Assembly: GCF_030814655.1 (NCBI RefSeq)
Contig: NZ_JAUSVK010000001.1
Coordinates: forward strand, 2,003,501-2,067,500
Direction of reading: 5' to 3'
DNA from: Labrys monachus
Lineage (GTDB): Bacteria; Pseudomonadota; Alphaproteobacteria; Rhizobiales; Labraceae
DNA: 64,000 nucleotides
Part shown: positions 38,235 through 46,121 of the stretch, in pieces
Numbering within the stretch: the first letter of the stretch is position 1
Layout: every line of letters begins with the position of its first letter
Position numbers and translations under genes: made by a program
Notes under the pieces: generated by a model
Database searches by the model: none
Seen by the model: only the letters and a program-made list of their open reading frames with translations
What the model was told of the DNA's origin: nothing

Positions 38235-39182
38235 CTATCGCTTGTCGAGACGGCGCTGCAGCATGCCGAGCGACCAGCTGATGCTGAAGGCGAGCAGCCC
38301 GAGCACCACGGCGATGGCGGCGCCATAGGCCCAGGATCCGGCCCGGAAGGATTCCCAATATTGGTTGACCGCCAGCGTCAGCGTCGAGCGGTTGGGGAAA
38401 TCGCGGCCCATCACCCAGACGAGATCGAAGGAGGTGAAGCCCGCGAGCACCGAGATCGTCACCACCACCAGCAGAGTGGGCATCAGCAGCGGCAGCACGA
38501 CGAAGCGGAAGACCTGCCAGCGCGAGGCGCCGTCGACCTTGGCCGCCTCGATCGGGTCGGTCGGCACGGCGTTGAGGCCGAGCAGGAGCAGGACCATCAT
38601 CAGCCCCATCTGCTGCCACAGATGGGTGACGATCATCGCAGGCGTCGCCAGGTTCTCCTCGTAGAGCCAGCGGCTTGCCAGATTGCCGAGCCCGAGCGCC
38701 CGCAGGGCCGAATTGACGATGCCCTGATTGGCGTAGACGTAATACCAGATCACGCCGATCGCCGTGGCCGAGAACATGCGCGGGATGAAGAAGATGCTCT
38801 TGAAGCTCTCCTCGGCGCGCACGCCCCTGACCAACAGCGCCAGGCTGAGGCCGAAGACGGCCGGCAGGATGAAGGAGGCGAGAATCCACAAGGCCGTGTT
38901 GAAGGCGGCCGCGGCGAAATTGGGATTGGAGAGCAGACGCCGGTAATTGGCGGTGCCCGCAAAGGCGTCGAGGCCCGAGAACTTCGCCCATTGCGTCAGC
39001 GAGGCGTAGACGTTGAACAGGACGGGCAGCAGCAGGAACACCGTCACGAAGAAGATCGCGGGCGCCATGAAGGCGAGGGCGGTCCACAGGCGCCTGCGCT
39101 GGCGGCGGCGCTCGAGCGCGATCATCGCCTCGATCGGCGGCGCGCCGGCCGGCAGCCGGAGGGTGGCGGATGTCTGCGTCAC
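38235..39182 (-). CDS. Sugar ABC transporter permease, MalF/UgpA type
   Basis: 315 residues. First helix LWTALAFMAPAIFFVTVFLLLP near 35-56, then FNVYASLTQWAKFSG, IFFIPRMFSATAIGVIWYYVY and the EAA loop PIEAAKVDGASRWQVFRFVVLPLLMP. The start is uncertain. GTG 39182 keeps the protein free of repeat-derived sequence; an ATG at 39125 is the alternative. The frame continues upstream through the tandem hairpin repeats but yields Arg/Gly-rich sequence with no homology, so I exclude it. Confidence 0.87.
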   Translation of the reverse strand: MTQTSATLRLPAGAPPIEAMIALERRRQRRRLWTALAFMAPAIFFVTVFLLLPVLFNVYASLTQWAKFSGLDAFAGTANYRRLLSNPNFAAAAFNTALWILASFILPAVFGLSLALLVRGVRAEESFKSIFFIPRMFSATAIGVIWYYVYANQGIVNSALRALGLGNLASRWLYEENLATPAMIVTHLWQQMGLMMVLLLLGLNAVPTDPIEAAKVDGASRWQVFRFVVLPLLMPTLLVVVTISVLAGFTSFDLVWVMGRDFPNRSTLTLAVNQYWESFRAGSWAYGAAIAVVLGLLAFSISWSLGMLQRRLDKR

Positions 39183-39199
39183 GGCGTACGCCTTTTCCC

Positions 39200-39574
39200 G
39201 GGCGCGCGGACGGCCCGTCCGCCTCTCCCGACAACGGAGAACCAAGTGTATTCGCGACAGGCGGGTCGCGGACCCGCCCACCGGTGTGCCGGTCCCCCGA
39301 CCGGCACGGTCCATGCGCGTCGCGGCCGGCGGGCGGGAAGAGCGGACGGGACGTCCGCGCTCCCGGGAAGGAGCGCCTGGAACGGCCCGGTGTCCGCCGC
39401 CTCGGGCGCGCGGACGGCCCGTCCGCCTCTTCCGACAACGAAGAGCCAGGCGGATTCGCAGCAGGCGGGTCGCGGACCCGCCCGCCGGTGTGCCGGTCCC
39501 CCGATCGGCACGGTCCATGCGCGTCGCGCCCGGCGGCCAGGAAGAGCGGACGGGACGTCCGCGCTCCCGGGGAA
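39200..39574. repeat. Tandem 204-bp repeat containing multiple GC hairpins
   Basis: Two roughly 170-bp units begin at 39200 and 39404 and are about 90 percent identical. Each holds hairpin D (GCGGACG GCC CGTCCGC), hairpin A (GGCGGGTC GCG GACCCGCC), hairpin B (GTGCCGGTC CCCC GACCGGCAC, with one G-T wobble in unit 2) and hairpin C (GCGGACG GGA CGTCCGC). Hairpins A and B are the same as at 22527-22707, and module C is the one related to 91-119. The block lies between the sugar-binding-protein stop and the MalF-like permease start on the minus strand. Confidence 0.85.
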
Positions 39575-39619
39575 GAGGCCGGGCAGATTCGTATGGTCAG
39601 GCCTCACCGTTTCCATCCC

Positions 39620-40864
39620 TCAGCCGCCATGTGCCGCCCAATATTGCGAGGCGATCGCGTCGATGTTCTTCATCGCGGTCTCGGCCGCCTGCGGCGAGGG
39701 GTTGGTCATGAAGCGGTTGAACTCCTCCACCGCCGGCAGCACGATCTCCGAGGGCGAGGCCTCCCAATAGCGGACCATCGAACGGTAATGCTCGTCCGAG
39801 GCGACCTTGGCGATCTGCTGGACGATGGAATTGGGGGCCTTGGCCTTGTTGTTGCCGGCATAGAGGCCGGGAACGGTCGCCCAGGAGTCCATGGCGGCCG
39901 GGCTCATATACCATTCCATGAACGCCTTGATCTCCGGCTTGTCGGCAGCGGCCTTGCTGATCAGGAGCGGCGCCGCCTCGACGATGACCACTTTGGGCAC
40001 CTTCGGATCGACATTCGGCATGATGAAGCCGTCGAAGTCCTGGCCCGCCTTCAGGCCGCCCTTCTCGATGAGGCCGATGTTCCAGTCGCCCGCCAGATAC
40101 ATCGCCGCCTTGCCGCGTGCGAAGTCGAGCTGTTCCTCCTGGCTGGCGGGGTCGGTGAAATAGCCCTTGGCGTAGAGGTCGCCCCAGATCTTGAAGACAT
40201 TGCGGACCGGCTCGTCCGTATATTTGAGCTTGCCCTGGTTGAGGGCGACATAGGCGTCCGGATCGGTGCGGATCAGCAATTCCTCGAACCAGATAAAGCC
40301 GCGCCAGCCTTCCTGCAGCGAGGCGTTGAACGGCGTGATGCCGGCGGCCTTGAGCTTGGCGCAGCTCGCCATCAGCTCGTCCCAGCTCGTCGGCACCTTG
40401 TCGATGCCGGCCTTCTTGAACAGCGCCTTGTTGTAGAAGACGACCCAGCGGTTGAGGCCGGTCGGCATGCCATAGATATGGCCGTCGACCTTGAAGGGCT
40501 CGGCGGAACTGGCGTCGTATTCGCCCGCGGCGATCTTCCTGGCCCAGAGGTCGTCGAGCGGGGCGATCTGGCCGCTGTCGACGATCTCCTTGAGCTTGGT
40601 GCCATTCCACCAGGTGAAGGCTTCCGGCGCATCGCCCGATTGCAGGCTCGACTGGATATAGGCCTGGAACTGGTCGGTGGCATAGGCGCTGAACTGCAGG
40701 TCGATGCCCGATTTCTTGGCAGTCGCCGTCAGCCCGTCCCAGCCCGCCTGGTAGAAGGGCTTGTCGTGGAAGACGGTCACCGTCTGGGCTCGGGCGGCCG
40801 CGCCGAAGGTCATCAGCGCTCCCGCAAGTGCGAGCGCCAGCACGCTCTTCGTTCGTTTCAGCAT
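39620..40864 (-). CDS. Sugar ABC transporter substrate-binding protein (MalE/SBP_bac_1 type)
   Basis: 414 residues. Signal peptide about 1-27 (KSVLALALAGALMTFGAAARAQ). Family segments: FQAYIQSSLQSGDAPEAFTWWNG, GMPTGLNRWVVFYNKALFKKAGI, TSWDELMASCAKLKAAGITP and MYLAGDWNIGLIEKGG. Binds the oligosaccharide or glucuronide/aldonate used by the uxuA operon. Located between the MalK-type ATPase and the permeases, with the tandem hairpin repeat directly after its stop. Confidence 0.92.
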   Translation of the reverse strand: MLKRTKSVLALALAGALMTFGAAARAQTVTVFHDKPFYQAGWDGLTATAKKSGIDLQFSAYATDQFQAYIQSSLQSGDAPEAFTWWNGTKLKEIVDSGQIAPLDDLWARKIAAGEYDASSAEPFKVDGHIYGMPTGLNRWVVFYNKALFKKAGIDKVPTSWDELMASCAKLKAAGITPFNASLQEGWRGFIWFEELLIRTDPDAYVALNQGKLKYTDEPVRNVFKIWGDLYAKGYFTDPASQEEQLDFARGKAAMYLAGDWNIGLIEKGGLKAGQDFDGFIMPNVDPKVPKVVIVEAAPLLISKAAADKPEIKAFMEWYMSPAAMDSWATVPGLYAGNNKAKAPNSIVQQIAKVASDEHYRSMVRYWEASPSEIVLPAVEEFNRFMTNPSPQAAETAMKNIDAIASQYWAAHGG

Positions 40865-40897
40865 GGTCGTTCCTCCTGGTCGTCTGTTATGGTCGGC

Positions 40898-42001
40898 CTA
40901 TTGGCGCAGCGACCGGCCGGTCTCCTGGTCGAAGAGATGCAGCCGGTTCTTGTTGAGCGAGAAGCTCAGGGTCTCGCCGTCCCTGACGATGCGGGGCTGT
41001 TGCATCCGGCTCGTCACCTCCTGTCCGGCGAATTGCGCGAACAGCAGGGTTTCGTTGCCGAGTGATTCCGTCAGCACCACCGGTGCCGAAAAACCGTGCC
41101 CGTTCGCCGGCATCACGCCATGGCCCTGCGGGACGATGTCCTCGGGCCGCACGCCGAGCGTGACGGGCCGGCCGGCAGGAAGATCCCCGAACACGCCGGG
41201 CGGCAGGCTGATCGCCTGGTCGGCCGTCAGCCGGATGGACGGATCGCCCTGCGCGTCGGGCTCGATGCGTCCCGGCAGCATGTTCATCGCCGGCGAACCG
41301 ACGAAGCGCGCGACGAACTCGTTCGCCGGCTGCTCGAAGACATCGAGCGGCGCGCCGGCCTGCTCGATGAGGCCGTCGCGCATGATGACGATCTGGTCGG
41401 CCAGGGTCATGGCTTCCGTCTGGTCGTGGGTGACATAGATCGCGGTGGTGCCGAGCCGCTGGTGCAGGCGCTTGATCTCGACGCGCATGGCGCTGCGCAG
41501 CTGCGCGTCGAGATTGGACAGGGGCTCGTCGAACAGGAACACCTGGGGCTCGCGGATGATGGCGCGCCCCATCGCCACCCGCTGGCGCTGGCCGCCGGAA
41601 AGCTGCGACGTGCGGCGCTGGAGATAGGGCTCGAGCTGCAGGATGCCTGCCGCGCCGCGCACCCGCCGGTCGATGTCCGCCCGCGGCACCTTCGCCACCT
41701 TGAGGGCGAAGGCCATGTTCTCGTAGACGGTCATATGCGGGTAGAGGGCGTAGGACTGGAACACCATGGCGATGCGCCTGTCGCGCGCCGGCACCTCGTT
41801 GACGAGCCGCTCGCCGATGCGGATCTCGCCATGGGAGACGCTTTCGAGGCCGGCGATCATCCGCAGCGTCGTCGACTTGCCGCACCCGGAAGGGCCGACG
41901 AAGGCGACGAAGCTGCCGGCGGCGATCTCGAGATCGATGCCTTTCACCGCCACCTGGTGGCCATACACCTTCACGAGCTGCCTCAGGCTGACATGCGACA
42001 T
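40898..42001 (-). CDS. Sugar ABC transporter ATP-binding protein, MalK/UgpC type
   Basis: 367 residues. Walker A GPSGCGKSTTLRM, Q-loop VFQSYALYPHMTVYENM, signature LSGGQRQRVAMGRAI, Walker B VFLFDEPLSNLDA and THDQTEAMTLAD; the C-terminal OB/TOBE domain (from about 240) contains LGVRPEDI. Such ATPases can serve several importers in one cell. It begins 6 bases after the SDR stop. Confidence 0.94.
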   Translation of the reverse strand: MSHVSLRQLVKVYGHQVAVKGIDLEIAAGSFVAFVGPSGCGKSTTLRMIAGLESVSHGEIRIGERLVNEVPARDRRIAMVFQSYALYPHMTVYENMAFALKVAKVPRADIDRRVRGAAGILQLEPYLQRRTSQLSGGQRQRVAMGRAIIREPQVFLFDEPLSNLDAQLRSAMRVEIKRLHQRLGTTAIYVTHDQTEAMTLADQIVIMRDGLIEQAGAPLDVFEQPANEFVARFVGSPAMNMLPGRIEPDAQGDPSIRLTADQAISLPPGVFGDLPAGRPVTLGVRPEDIVPQGHGVMPANGHGFSAPVVLTESLGNETLLFAQFAGQEVTSRMQQPRIVRDGETLSFSLNKNRLHLFDQETGRSLRQ

Positions 42002-42007
42002 CGGCCG

Positions 42008-42793
42008 CTACTCCTTCCGGGGCGAGCCGCCGAGGCGTGCGAGGAGACCCCCGTCCACCCGCACGACGTCACCCGTCACGAAGGAGGCACGCTCCGACAA
42101 GAGGAAGGCGACGACCTCGGCGATCTCCCCGGGCTTCGCCGGCCTGCCGATCGGATGCATGGCGTCGATCGCCCGCCAGACGGCGTCCGGATCGGGATTG
42201 AGCCGGACCGCCTCCCGCAGCATGGGAGTGTCGACCGAACCCGGCGCGACGGCGTTGACCCTGACGCCGAACGGCGCGTAGTCGACCGCCATGGAGCGGG
42301 TCAGGCCGATCAGGCCGTGCTTGGCGGTGGAATAGGCAAGAACGCCTTCCTGGCTGGCGAGGCCCTGCACGGAGGCCATATGCACGACGGCGCCGCGACT
42401 TTCGCGCAGCATCGGCATCGCCGCCTGCGAGATGAGATAGGCGGCCTTGAGGTTGACGTTCATCACCTCGTCCCACAGCTCGTCCGCCGTGGTCTCGACC
42501 GTGCCGTAGCGCTGGATGCCGGCATTGTGGGAGAGCATGTCGAGGCCGCCGAGCTCGCGCCTGGCCGTCTCGGCGGCGCGGGCGCAGAGGGCACGGTCCG
42601 CCACCGAGCCCACGACCGCATGCACGATGGCGCCGGCGGACCGGAGGGAGCGGGCGACGGCGGCCAGTTCCTCCTCCGCGATGTCGACGAGCACGAGGGC
42701 GCAGCCCTCCTCGGCCAGCCTCTCGGCCACCGCCCGCCCGATGCCCATCGCGGCTCCCGTCACCAGGGCTCTTTTCCGCCCTTCCTGGCTCAT
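42008..42793 (-). CDS. SDR of the uronate/aldonate operon
   Basis: 261 residues. TGAAMGIGRAVAERL cofactor motif, LVDI Asp (NAD-type), HNAGI in place of NNAG, catalytic YSTAKHG, and the C-terminal DVVRVDGG. Preceded by GGGAGAA and by a CTACCATGGTAG palindrome. With uxuA and a KDPG/KDG aldolase upstream, plausible roles are fructuronate-to-mannonate type reduction or oxidation of a sugar alcohol/aldonate (inference). Confidence 0.86.
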   Translation of the reverse strand: MSQEGRKRALVTGAAMGIGRAVAERLAEEGCALVLVDIAEEELAAVARSLRSAGAIVHAVVGSVADRALCARAAETARRELGGLDMLSHNAGIQRYGTVETTADELWDEVMNVNLKAAYLISQAAMPMLRESRGAVVHMASVQGLASQEGVLAYSTAKHGLIGLTRSMAVDYAPFGVRVNAVAPGSVDTPMLREAVRLNPDPDAVWRAIDAMHPIGRPAKPGEIAEVVAFLLSERASFVTGDVVRVDGGLLARLGGSPRKE

Positions 42794-42818
42794 GGCCGTC
42801 TTCTCCCGTTGTTCAATG

Positions 42819-42830
42819 CTACCATGGTAG
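42819..42830. promoter_or_regulatory. CTACCATGGTAG palindrome, copy 1
   Basis: A perfect 12-bp palindrome, centred about 30 bases upstream of the SDR start and 16 bases from the aldolase stop. It is identical to the site at 44831-44842 in the uxuA promoter, so an internal control point inside the operon is likely. The adjacent FCD-type GntR protein is the obvious candidate ligand-responsive binder. Confidence 0.65.
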
Positions 42831-42845
42831 AAAGCCGAGCGCCGG

Positions 42846-43502
42846 CTATGTCGTCGATATCGCGAAAGCCCCGCGCATCGCCTCCCGCGACCGGCGCATG
42901 CGCGCGACGATTTCCGCCCGTTCGAACGGCCGGTCGCCGTTCATGTACATCCAGCTGCCGCCCACCGAGACGATGTTGGCGAGGCTGCCATAGTCGGGCA
43001 GGTCGTCGAGGCCGATCTTGCCGCTCGGCATGAAGCGGGCCTTCGGGAAGACATTGCCGTAGTCGCCGAGCGTGGCCGTGCCGCCGGACGGCCCGGAAGG
43101 ATAGAATTTGAGGATGTCGAAGCCGGCGCGCTGCGCGGTCATGACCTCGGTGGGGGTGACCGTACCGGGGACGAACGGAATCGGCCCGGACCGGCGGACA
43201 TGCTCGGCGAGGACCGGCGGAAAGCCGGGACAGATGGCGAAGGCCGCGCCGGCCGCGACGGCGGCGTCATATTGTTCGGGCGTCATCACCGTGCCGACGC
43301 CGATCAGGAGATCGGGGAAAGCCTTGCGCGCCGCCTCGACCGCCGGCAGGGCCTCGCGCGTGCGCATGACGATCTCGATGCCCTCTGCGCCGCCTTCGGC
43401 CAGGGGGCCGATGACGTCGAGGCAGAACGCGACGGAGCGCGGCACGATGATCGGCACCACCCCGACCCGCCTGAGGCGCGCTTCCATGTCCTGGGACGTC
43501 AT
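42846..43502 (-). CDS. KDPG/KDG aldolase family protein (Eda-like)
   Basis: 218 residues forming a class I aldolase TIM barrel: Glu43 in IEIVMRT, VGVGTVMTPEQ near 68-78, Schiff-base Lys132 in LKFYPSGPSGG (the family usually has KFFPAE), and MPSGKIGLDDL. Splits 2-keto-3-deoxy-6-phosphogluconate or 4-hydroxy-2-oxoglutarate, or here perhaps KDG or a related deoxy acid, to pyruvate. No KDG kinase gene is present in the window. It is 75 bases downstream of uxuA, so co-transcription is expected. Confidence 0.87.
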   Translation of the reverse strand: MTSQDMEARLRRVGVVPIIVPRSVAFCLDVIGPLAEGGAEGIEIVMRTREALPAVEAARKAFPDLLIGVGTVMTPEQYDAAVAAGAAFAICPGFPPVLAEHVRRSGPIPFVPGTVTPTEVMTAQRAGFDILKFYPSGPSGGTATLGDYGNVFPKARFMPSGKIGLDDLPDYGSLANIVSVGGSWMYMNGDRPFERAEIVARMRRSREAMRGAFAISTT

Positions 43503-43577
43503 GCCGTCTTCCTCCCTGCAATCGGTTTCCGCAAGCTGTCCGTCGGGCGGGATGCCGGCGCTCGGCCGGCGCGCGCC

Positions 43578-44771
43578 CTACAGCTGGTATCGGCGCTGCT
43601 GCGCCAGGGTCGTCATCACGCCCCGCAGTTCCGCCAGCCCCCTGAGACGGCCGACGACCGGATAGCCCGGATGGGTCGGCCGCGCGGCATCGTCGATGAG
43701 GTCGTGTCCGTGGTCGGGCCGGAACGGCAGCCGGAAATCCGGCTCTCCCTCCCGCCGGCGCTGCTGCTCGTCGAGGAGCGTCCCGACGACCGAAACCATG
43801 TCGACATCGCCGCCGAGATGGTCGGATTCCATGAAGGAGCCGTCCGCATCCTTCCGGACGTTGCGCAGATGGACGAAATGGATGCGGTCCGCGAAACGCC
43901 TGGCGATGGCCGGCACGTCATTGGCCGGATTGGCGCCCAGCGAGCCGGTGCACAGCGTCAGGCCGCTGAAGGGAGACGGCACGGCATCAAGAATGAAGGC
44001 GATGTCGTCGGCATCCTTGACGATGCGGTTGAGGCCCGCGAGGTTGCGCGGCGGGTCGTCGGGGTGGATCGACATCACGACGCCGGCTTCTTCCGCCGCC
44101 GGCAGGATCGCCCGGAGGAACTGAACGAGATTGGCCCGCAGCTGCGCGTGGGTGATGTCCGACTGCTCGGCGATCACCTCCCGCAACTCCTCCGCCTCAT
44201 AGCGCCTGAAGGCCCCCGGCAGGCCGGCCATCACATTGGCGAGCAGCCGGCGCTTGGCGTCGGCGGGCGTGGTGTCGTGCCACTCGGCGGCGCGCTGCAT
44301 CACCTCCGGCGCATAGTCGCGCTCGGCGCCCTCGCGGCGCAGGATGAAGCAGTCGAAGGCGGCGAATTCGTGGATGTTGAACCTGAGCGCGCGCCCGCCC
44401 CCGGGCAGGGGCACGGCGAGGTCGGTGCGCGTCCAGTCGAGGATCAGCATGAAATTGTAGCAGACGCGGCGGATGCCGCAGGCGCCGAGATTGCGCAGGG
44501 TCTGGCTGAAATTGCCGTAGAGGCGGTCGAGATCGCCGCGGCCGAGCTTGATGTCCTCGTGGACGGGAACGCTCTCGACGACGCTCCAGCGTAACCCCAT
44601 GGCGGCATCGGCCTCGATCAATCGCTGCCGTTCGCGGATCGCCTCGAGCGGCCAGGCCTCGCCATAGGGAATGTCATGGAGCGCCGTGACGATGCCGGTG
44701 GCGCCGGCCTGGCGCGCATGGCCCAGCGTTGCCGCATCGCCGGGACCGAACCAGCGCCAAGCCTGCTCCAT
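43578..44771 (-). CDS. uxuA: Mannonate dehydratase
   Basis: 397 residues. Starts MEQAWRWFGPGD and contains the UxuA metal-site segments CYNFMLILDWTRTD, MSIHPDDPP, LCTGSLGANP, IHFVHLRNV and FRPDHGHDL. Converts D-mannonate to 2-keto-3-deoxygluconate in the hexuronate pathway. First gene of an eight-gene transcript that also encodes an Eda-like aldolase, an SDR, a MalK-type importer and a GntR regulator, so imported uronates or glucuronides are the likely source of mannonate. The promoter carries a CTACCATGGTAG palindrome. Confidence 0.94.
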   Translation of the reverse strand: MEQAWRWFGPGDAATLGHARQAGATGIVTALHDIPYGEAWPLEAIRERQRLIEADAAMGLRWSVVESVPVHEDIKLGRGDLDRLYGNFSQTLRNLGACGIRRVCYNFMLILDWTRTDLAVPLPGGGRALRFNIHEFAAFDCFILRREGAERDYAPEVMQRAAEWHDTTPADAKRRLLANVMAGLPGAFRRYEAEELREVIAEQSDITHAQLRANLVQFLRAILPAAEEAGVVMSIHPDDPPRNLAGLNRIVKDADDIAFILDAVPSPFSGLTLCTGSLGANPANDVPAIARRFADRIHFVHLRNVRKDADGSFMESDHLGGDVDMVSVVGTLLDEQQRRREGEPDFRLPFRPDHGHDLIDDAARPTHPGYPVVGRLRGLAELRGVMTTLAQQRRYQL

Positions 44772-44830
44772 GATTTGCTTCCCCCTTGATGTCGCCGCGC
44801 GGCTGCCGTGCGATTGCTATTTCTTTTAGA

Positions 44831-44848
44831 CTACCATGGTAGGAAACA
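44831..44848 (-). promoter_or_regulatory. uxuA promoter with CTACCATGGTAG palindrome, copy 2
   Basis: The palindrome occupies 44831-44842. On the minus strand it lies between a possible -35 TTGTTT (44848-44843) and a possible -10 TAAAAG 16 bases further, so a bound protein would block RNA polymerase. The remaining 44849-45053 sequence holds only short unconvincing open frames. Confidence 0.6.
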
Positions 44849-45053
44849 AGGAGATGGAAAGCAAGCCTCTTCCTGGCGCGGCTTCATCTCCTCGCAGGCT
44901 CATGTTGGAGGCCGATGACCGGCTGCGCGTGGGCAGGGCTGGCACGGACAACCTCCCCATGACCGGCGAACTCGAAGCGGCGCTGGAAGCGCAGGGAGCG
45001 CAATGCCGCGATGCAAGCACGGCTGCGGATGCCACAAATTTTTCGCCGCGGCC

Positions 45054-45081
45054 CTTGAAACGCCTCGGCGCTCTCCTAATT
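45054..45081 (+). promoter_or_regulatory. Heat-shock (sigma-32 type) promoter
   Basis: CTTGAAA at 45054-45060 and CCTAATT at 45075-45081. The CTTG-N17-CCTAAT arrangement fits the alphaproteobacterial RpoH consensus (CTTG, 17-18 bases, CYTATNT). It is followed by the thermometer leader and the Hsp20 gene, so transcription would start near 45087. Confidence 0.7.
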
Positions 45082-45085
45082 CCTT

Positions 45086-45177
45086 GCGCGCCGGGGTCGC
45101 GCTTGACCCGGCGCGGGCGCCGGCGGCGTCTGGCGTGCCGCTTGTAACCATGTTGCTTCTTGGAGGATGTGGCTATG
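45086..45177 (+). ncRNA. ROSE-type RNA thermometer in the Hsp20 5' leader
   Basis: The leader folds into a GC-rich 5' hairpin, GCGCCGGG (45088-45095) to GACCCGGCGC (45105-45114) with one bulged G, then further GC-rich pairing, then the hallmark 3' hairpin where TTGCTTC (45153-45159) faces the ribosome site GGAGG (45162-45166), closed by CCA/TGG. The string TTGCTTCTTGGAGGAT closely matches the conserved ROSE element of rhizobial small heat-shock genes. At low temperature it hides the ribosome site; on warming it opens and translation begins. Confidence 0.85.
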
Positions 45178-45639
45178 AGAACCTATGACTTCAGTCCGTT
45201 TGCCCGCTCGGCCATCGGCTTCGAGCGCCTGTTCGATCTCCTGAACGCCCAGGTGGCGGAAACGCCGGACAATTTCCCGCCCTATGACATCGTCAGGACC
45301 GGCGAGGACACGTTCCGCATCAGCGTGGCGCTGGCGGGCTTCGCGGCGTCCGAGATCGCGGTCACGGCGAAACCGAACCTTCTGGTGGTGACCGGCCGCA
45401 AGGCCGCCCCGGAAGGCGGGCAGCATTATATCTACCAGGGCGTCTCCAACCGGTCCTTCGAACGCCGCTTCAATCTCGCCGACTATATCGTTGTCGAGGG
45501 CGCCGCGTTCGAGAACGGCATGCTGCATATCGACCTCGTGCGCCACGTGCCCGAGGCGATGAAGCCCCGGCGCATCGACATCGTCTCGTCGGCTCCTCCC
45601 CGGGAGGACAAGCGGCTGGAAGGCGCGAAGGCGGCCTGA
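45175..45639 (+). CDS. Small heat shock protein (Hsp20/IbpA family)
   Basis: 154 residues. Starts MRTYDFSPFARSAIGFERLFDLL, the class A rhizobial Hsp20/IbpA N-terminus, followed by the alpha-crystallin domain (about 35-130) with YDIVRTGEDTFRISVALAGF and ASEIAVTAKPNLLVVTG. ATP-independent chaperone that holds unfolding proteins. The ATG at 45175 is set by GGAGG 8 bases upstream, which is part of the ROSE hairpin. The C-terminal tail is Lys/Glu-rich; the usual IxI motif is represented by RRIDI near 137-141. Confidence 0.93.
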   Translation: MRTYDFSPFARSAIGFERLFDLLNAQVAETPDNFPPYDIVRTGEDTFRISVALAGFAASEIAVTAKPNLLVVTGRKAAPEGGQHYIYQGVSNRSFERRFNLADYIVVEGAAFENGMLHIDLVRHVPEAMKPRRIDIVSSAPPREDKRLEGAKAA

Positions 45640-45704
45640 CGCGGGCGGAGAGGGCGAGGGCGGTGCGGCCCCGCGCCGCCCTCGCGGACGCAAGGGAGAT
45701 ATCG

Positions 45705-46052
45705 ATGAAGGATGGTGTGGGAAAGCAAGATTTCGACCTCGGTGCCCTGCTGCACCCCGCCCGGGCTTTCGAACATCCGCTGGAGGTCGTCGAGGACCCG
45801 GACCTGACCCTGAACGAGAAGCGCGCGATCCTGGCGTCCTGGGCCTCGGATGCCTGCGCGATGGAGGCCGCGCCCCAGCTGCGCGTGCTCCCGAGGGGCA
45901 GAACCGTCGCGTTCGACGACATCATGGACGCGCTTCGTTCGCTCGACAGGGAGGATGCGGTGGCGTCGCATCGCTTCCGGCGGCTGGAGCGCCGGCGGCG
46001 CATCTTCGCACGGGCTCGAAGACCAGCGGATCGCAGCGCGCCGCTCCAGTGA
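45705..46052 (+). CDS. Conserved hypothetical protein downstream of Hsp20
   Basis: 115 residues. The recognisable segment LHPARAFEHPLEVVEDPDLTLNEKRAILASWASDACA occurs, as I recall it, in a widespread rhizobial family of unknown function often found next to small heat-shock genes. Its basic C-terminus (RRLERRRRIFARARR) suggests nucleic-acid or membrane-surface contact. The ATG at 45705 has AAGGGAGA just upstream. It is 65 bases after Hsp20 and likely part of the same heat-shock transcript. Confidence 0.75.
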   Translation: MKDGVGKQDFDLGALLHPARAFEHPLEVVEDPDLTLNEKRAILASWASDACAMEAAPQLRVLPRGRTVAFDDIMDALRSLDREDAVASHRFRRLERRRRIFARARRPADRSAPLQ

Positions 46053-46083
46053 GGGGCGCGCCGTTGCCGAACCGGGCGGAAAG

Positions 46084-46109
46084 GCCGATCCCGACTGCTC
46101 GGGATCGGC
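46084..46109. terminator. Stem-loop between convergent genes
   Basis: GCCGATCCCGA (46084-46094) and TCGGGATCGGC (46099-46109) form a perfect 11-bp stem with a CTGC loop. It lies between the heat-shock locus and the convergent molybdenum hydroxylase operon, 12 bases before the latter's stop, and can terminate both transcripts. Confidence 0.75.
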
Positions 46110-46121
46110 TCTCGGCGGCCC

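Noticed and set aside
39183-39518. In-frame N-terminal extension of the MalF-like permease through the tandem repeats
   Set aside because: The residues are repeat translation with no membrane or family features.
39200-39574. CRISPR array
   Set aside because: Only two long units of 170 bp with internal hairpins; there are no short regular repeats with unique spacers and no cas genes.
22527-39574. Insertion sequence or composite transposon bounded by the repeats
   Set aside because: No transposase is present between or within the copies, and the intervening genes form normal operons.
44836-45147. Possible 103-residue gene upstream of Hsp20
   Set aside because: It would include the heat-shock promoter and the thermometer leader, and lacks conserved features.
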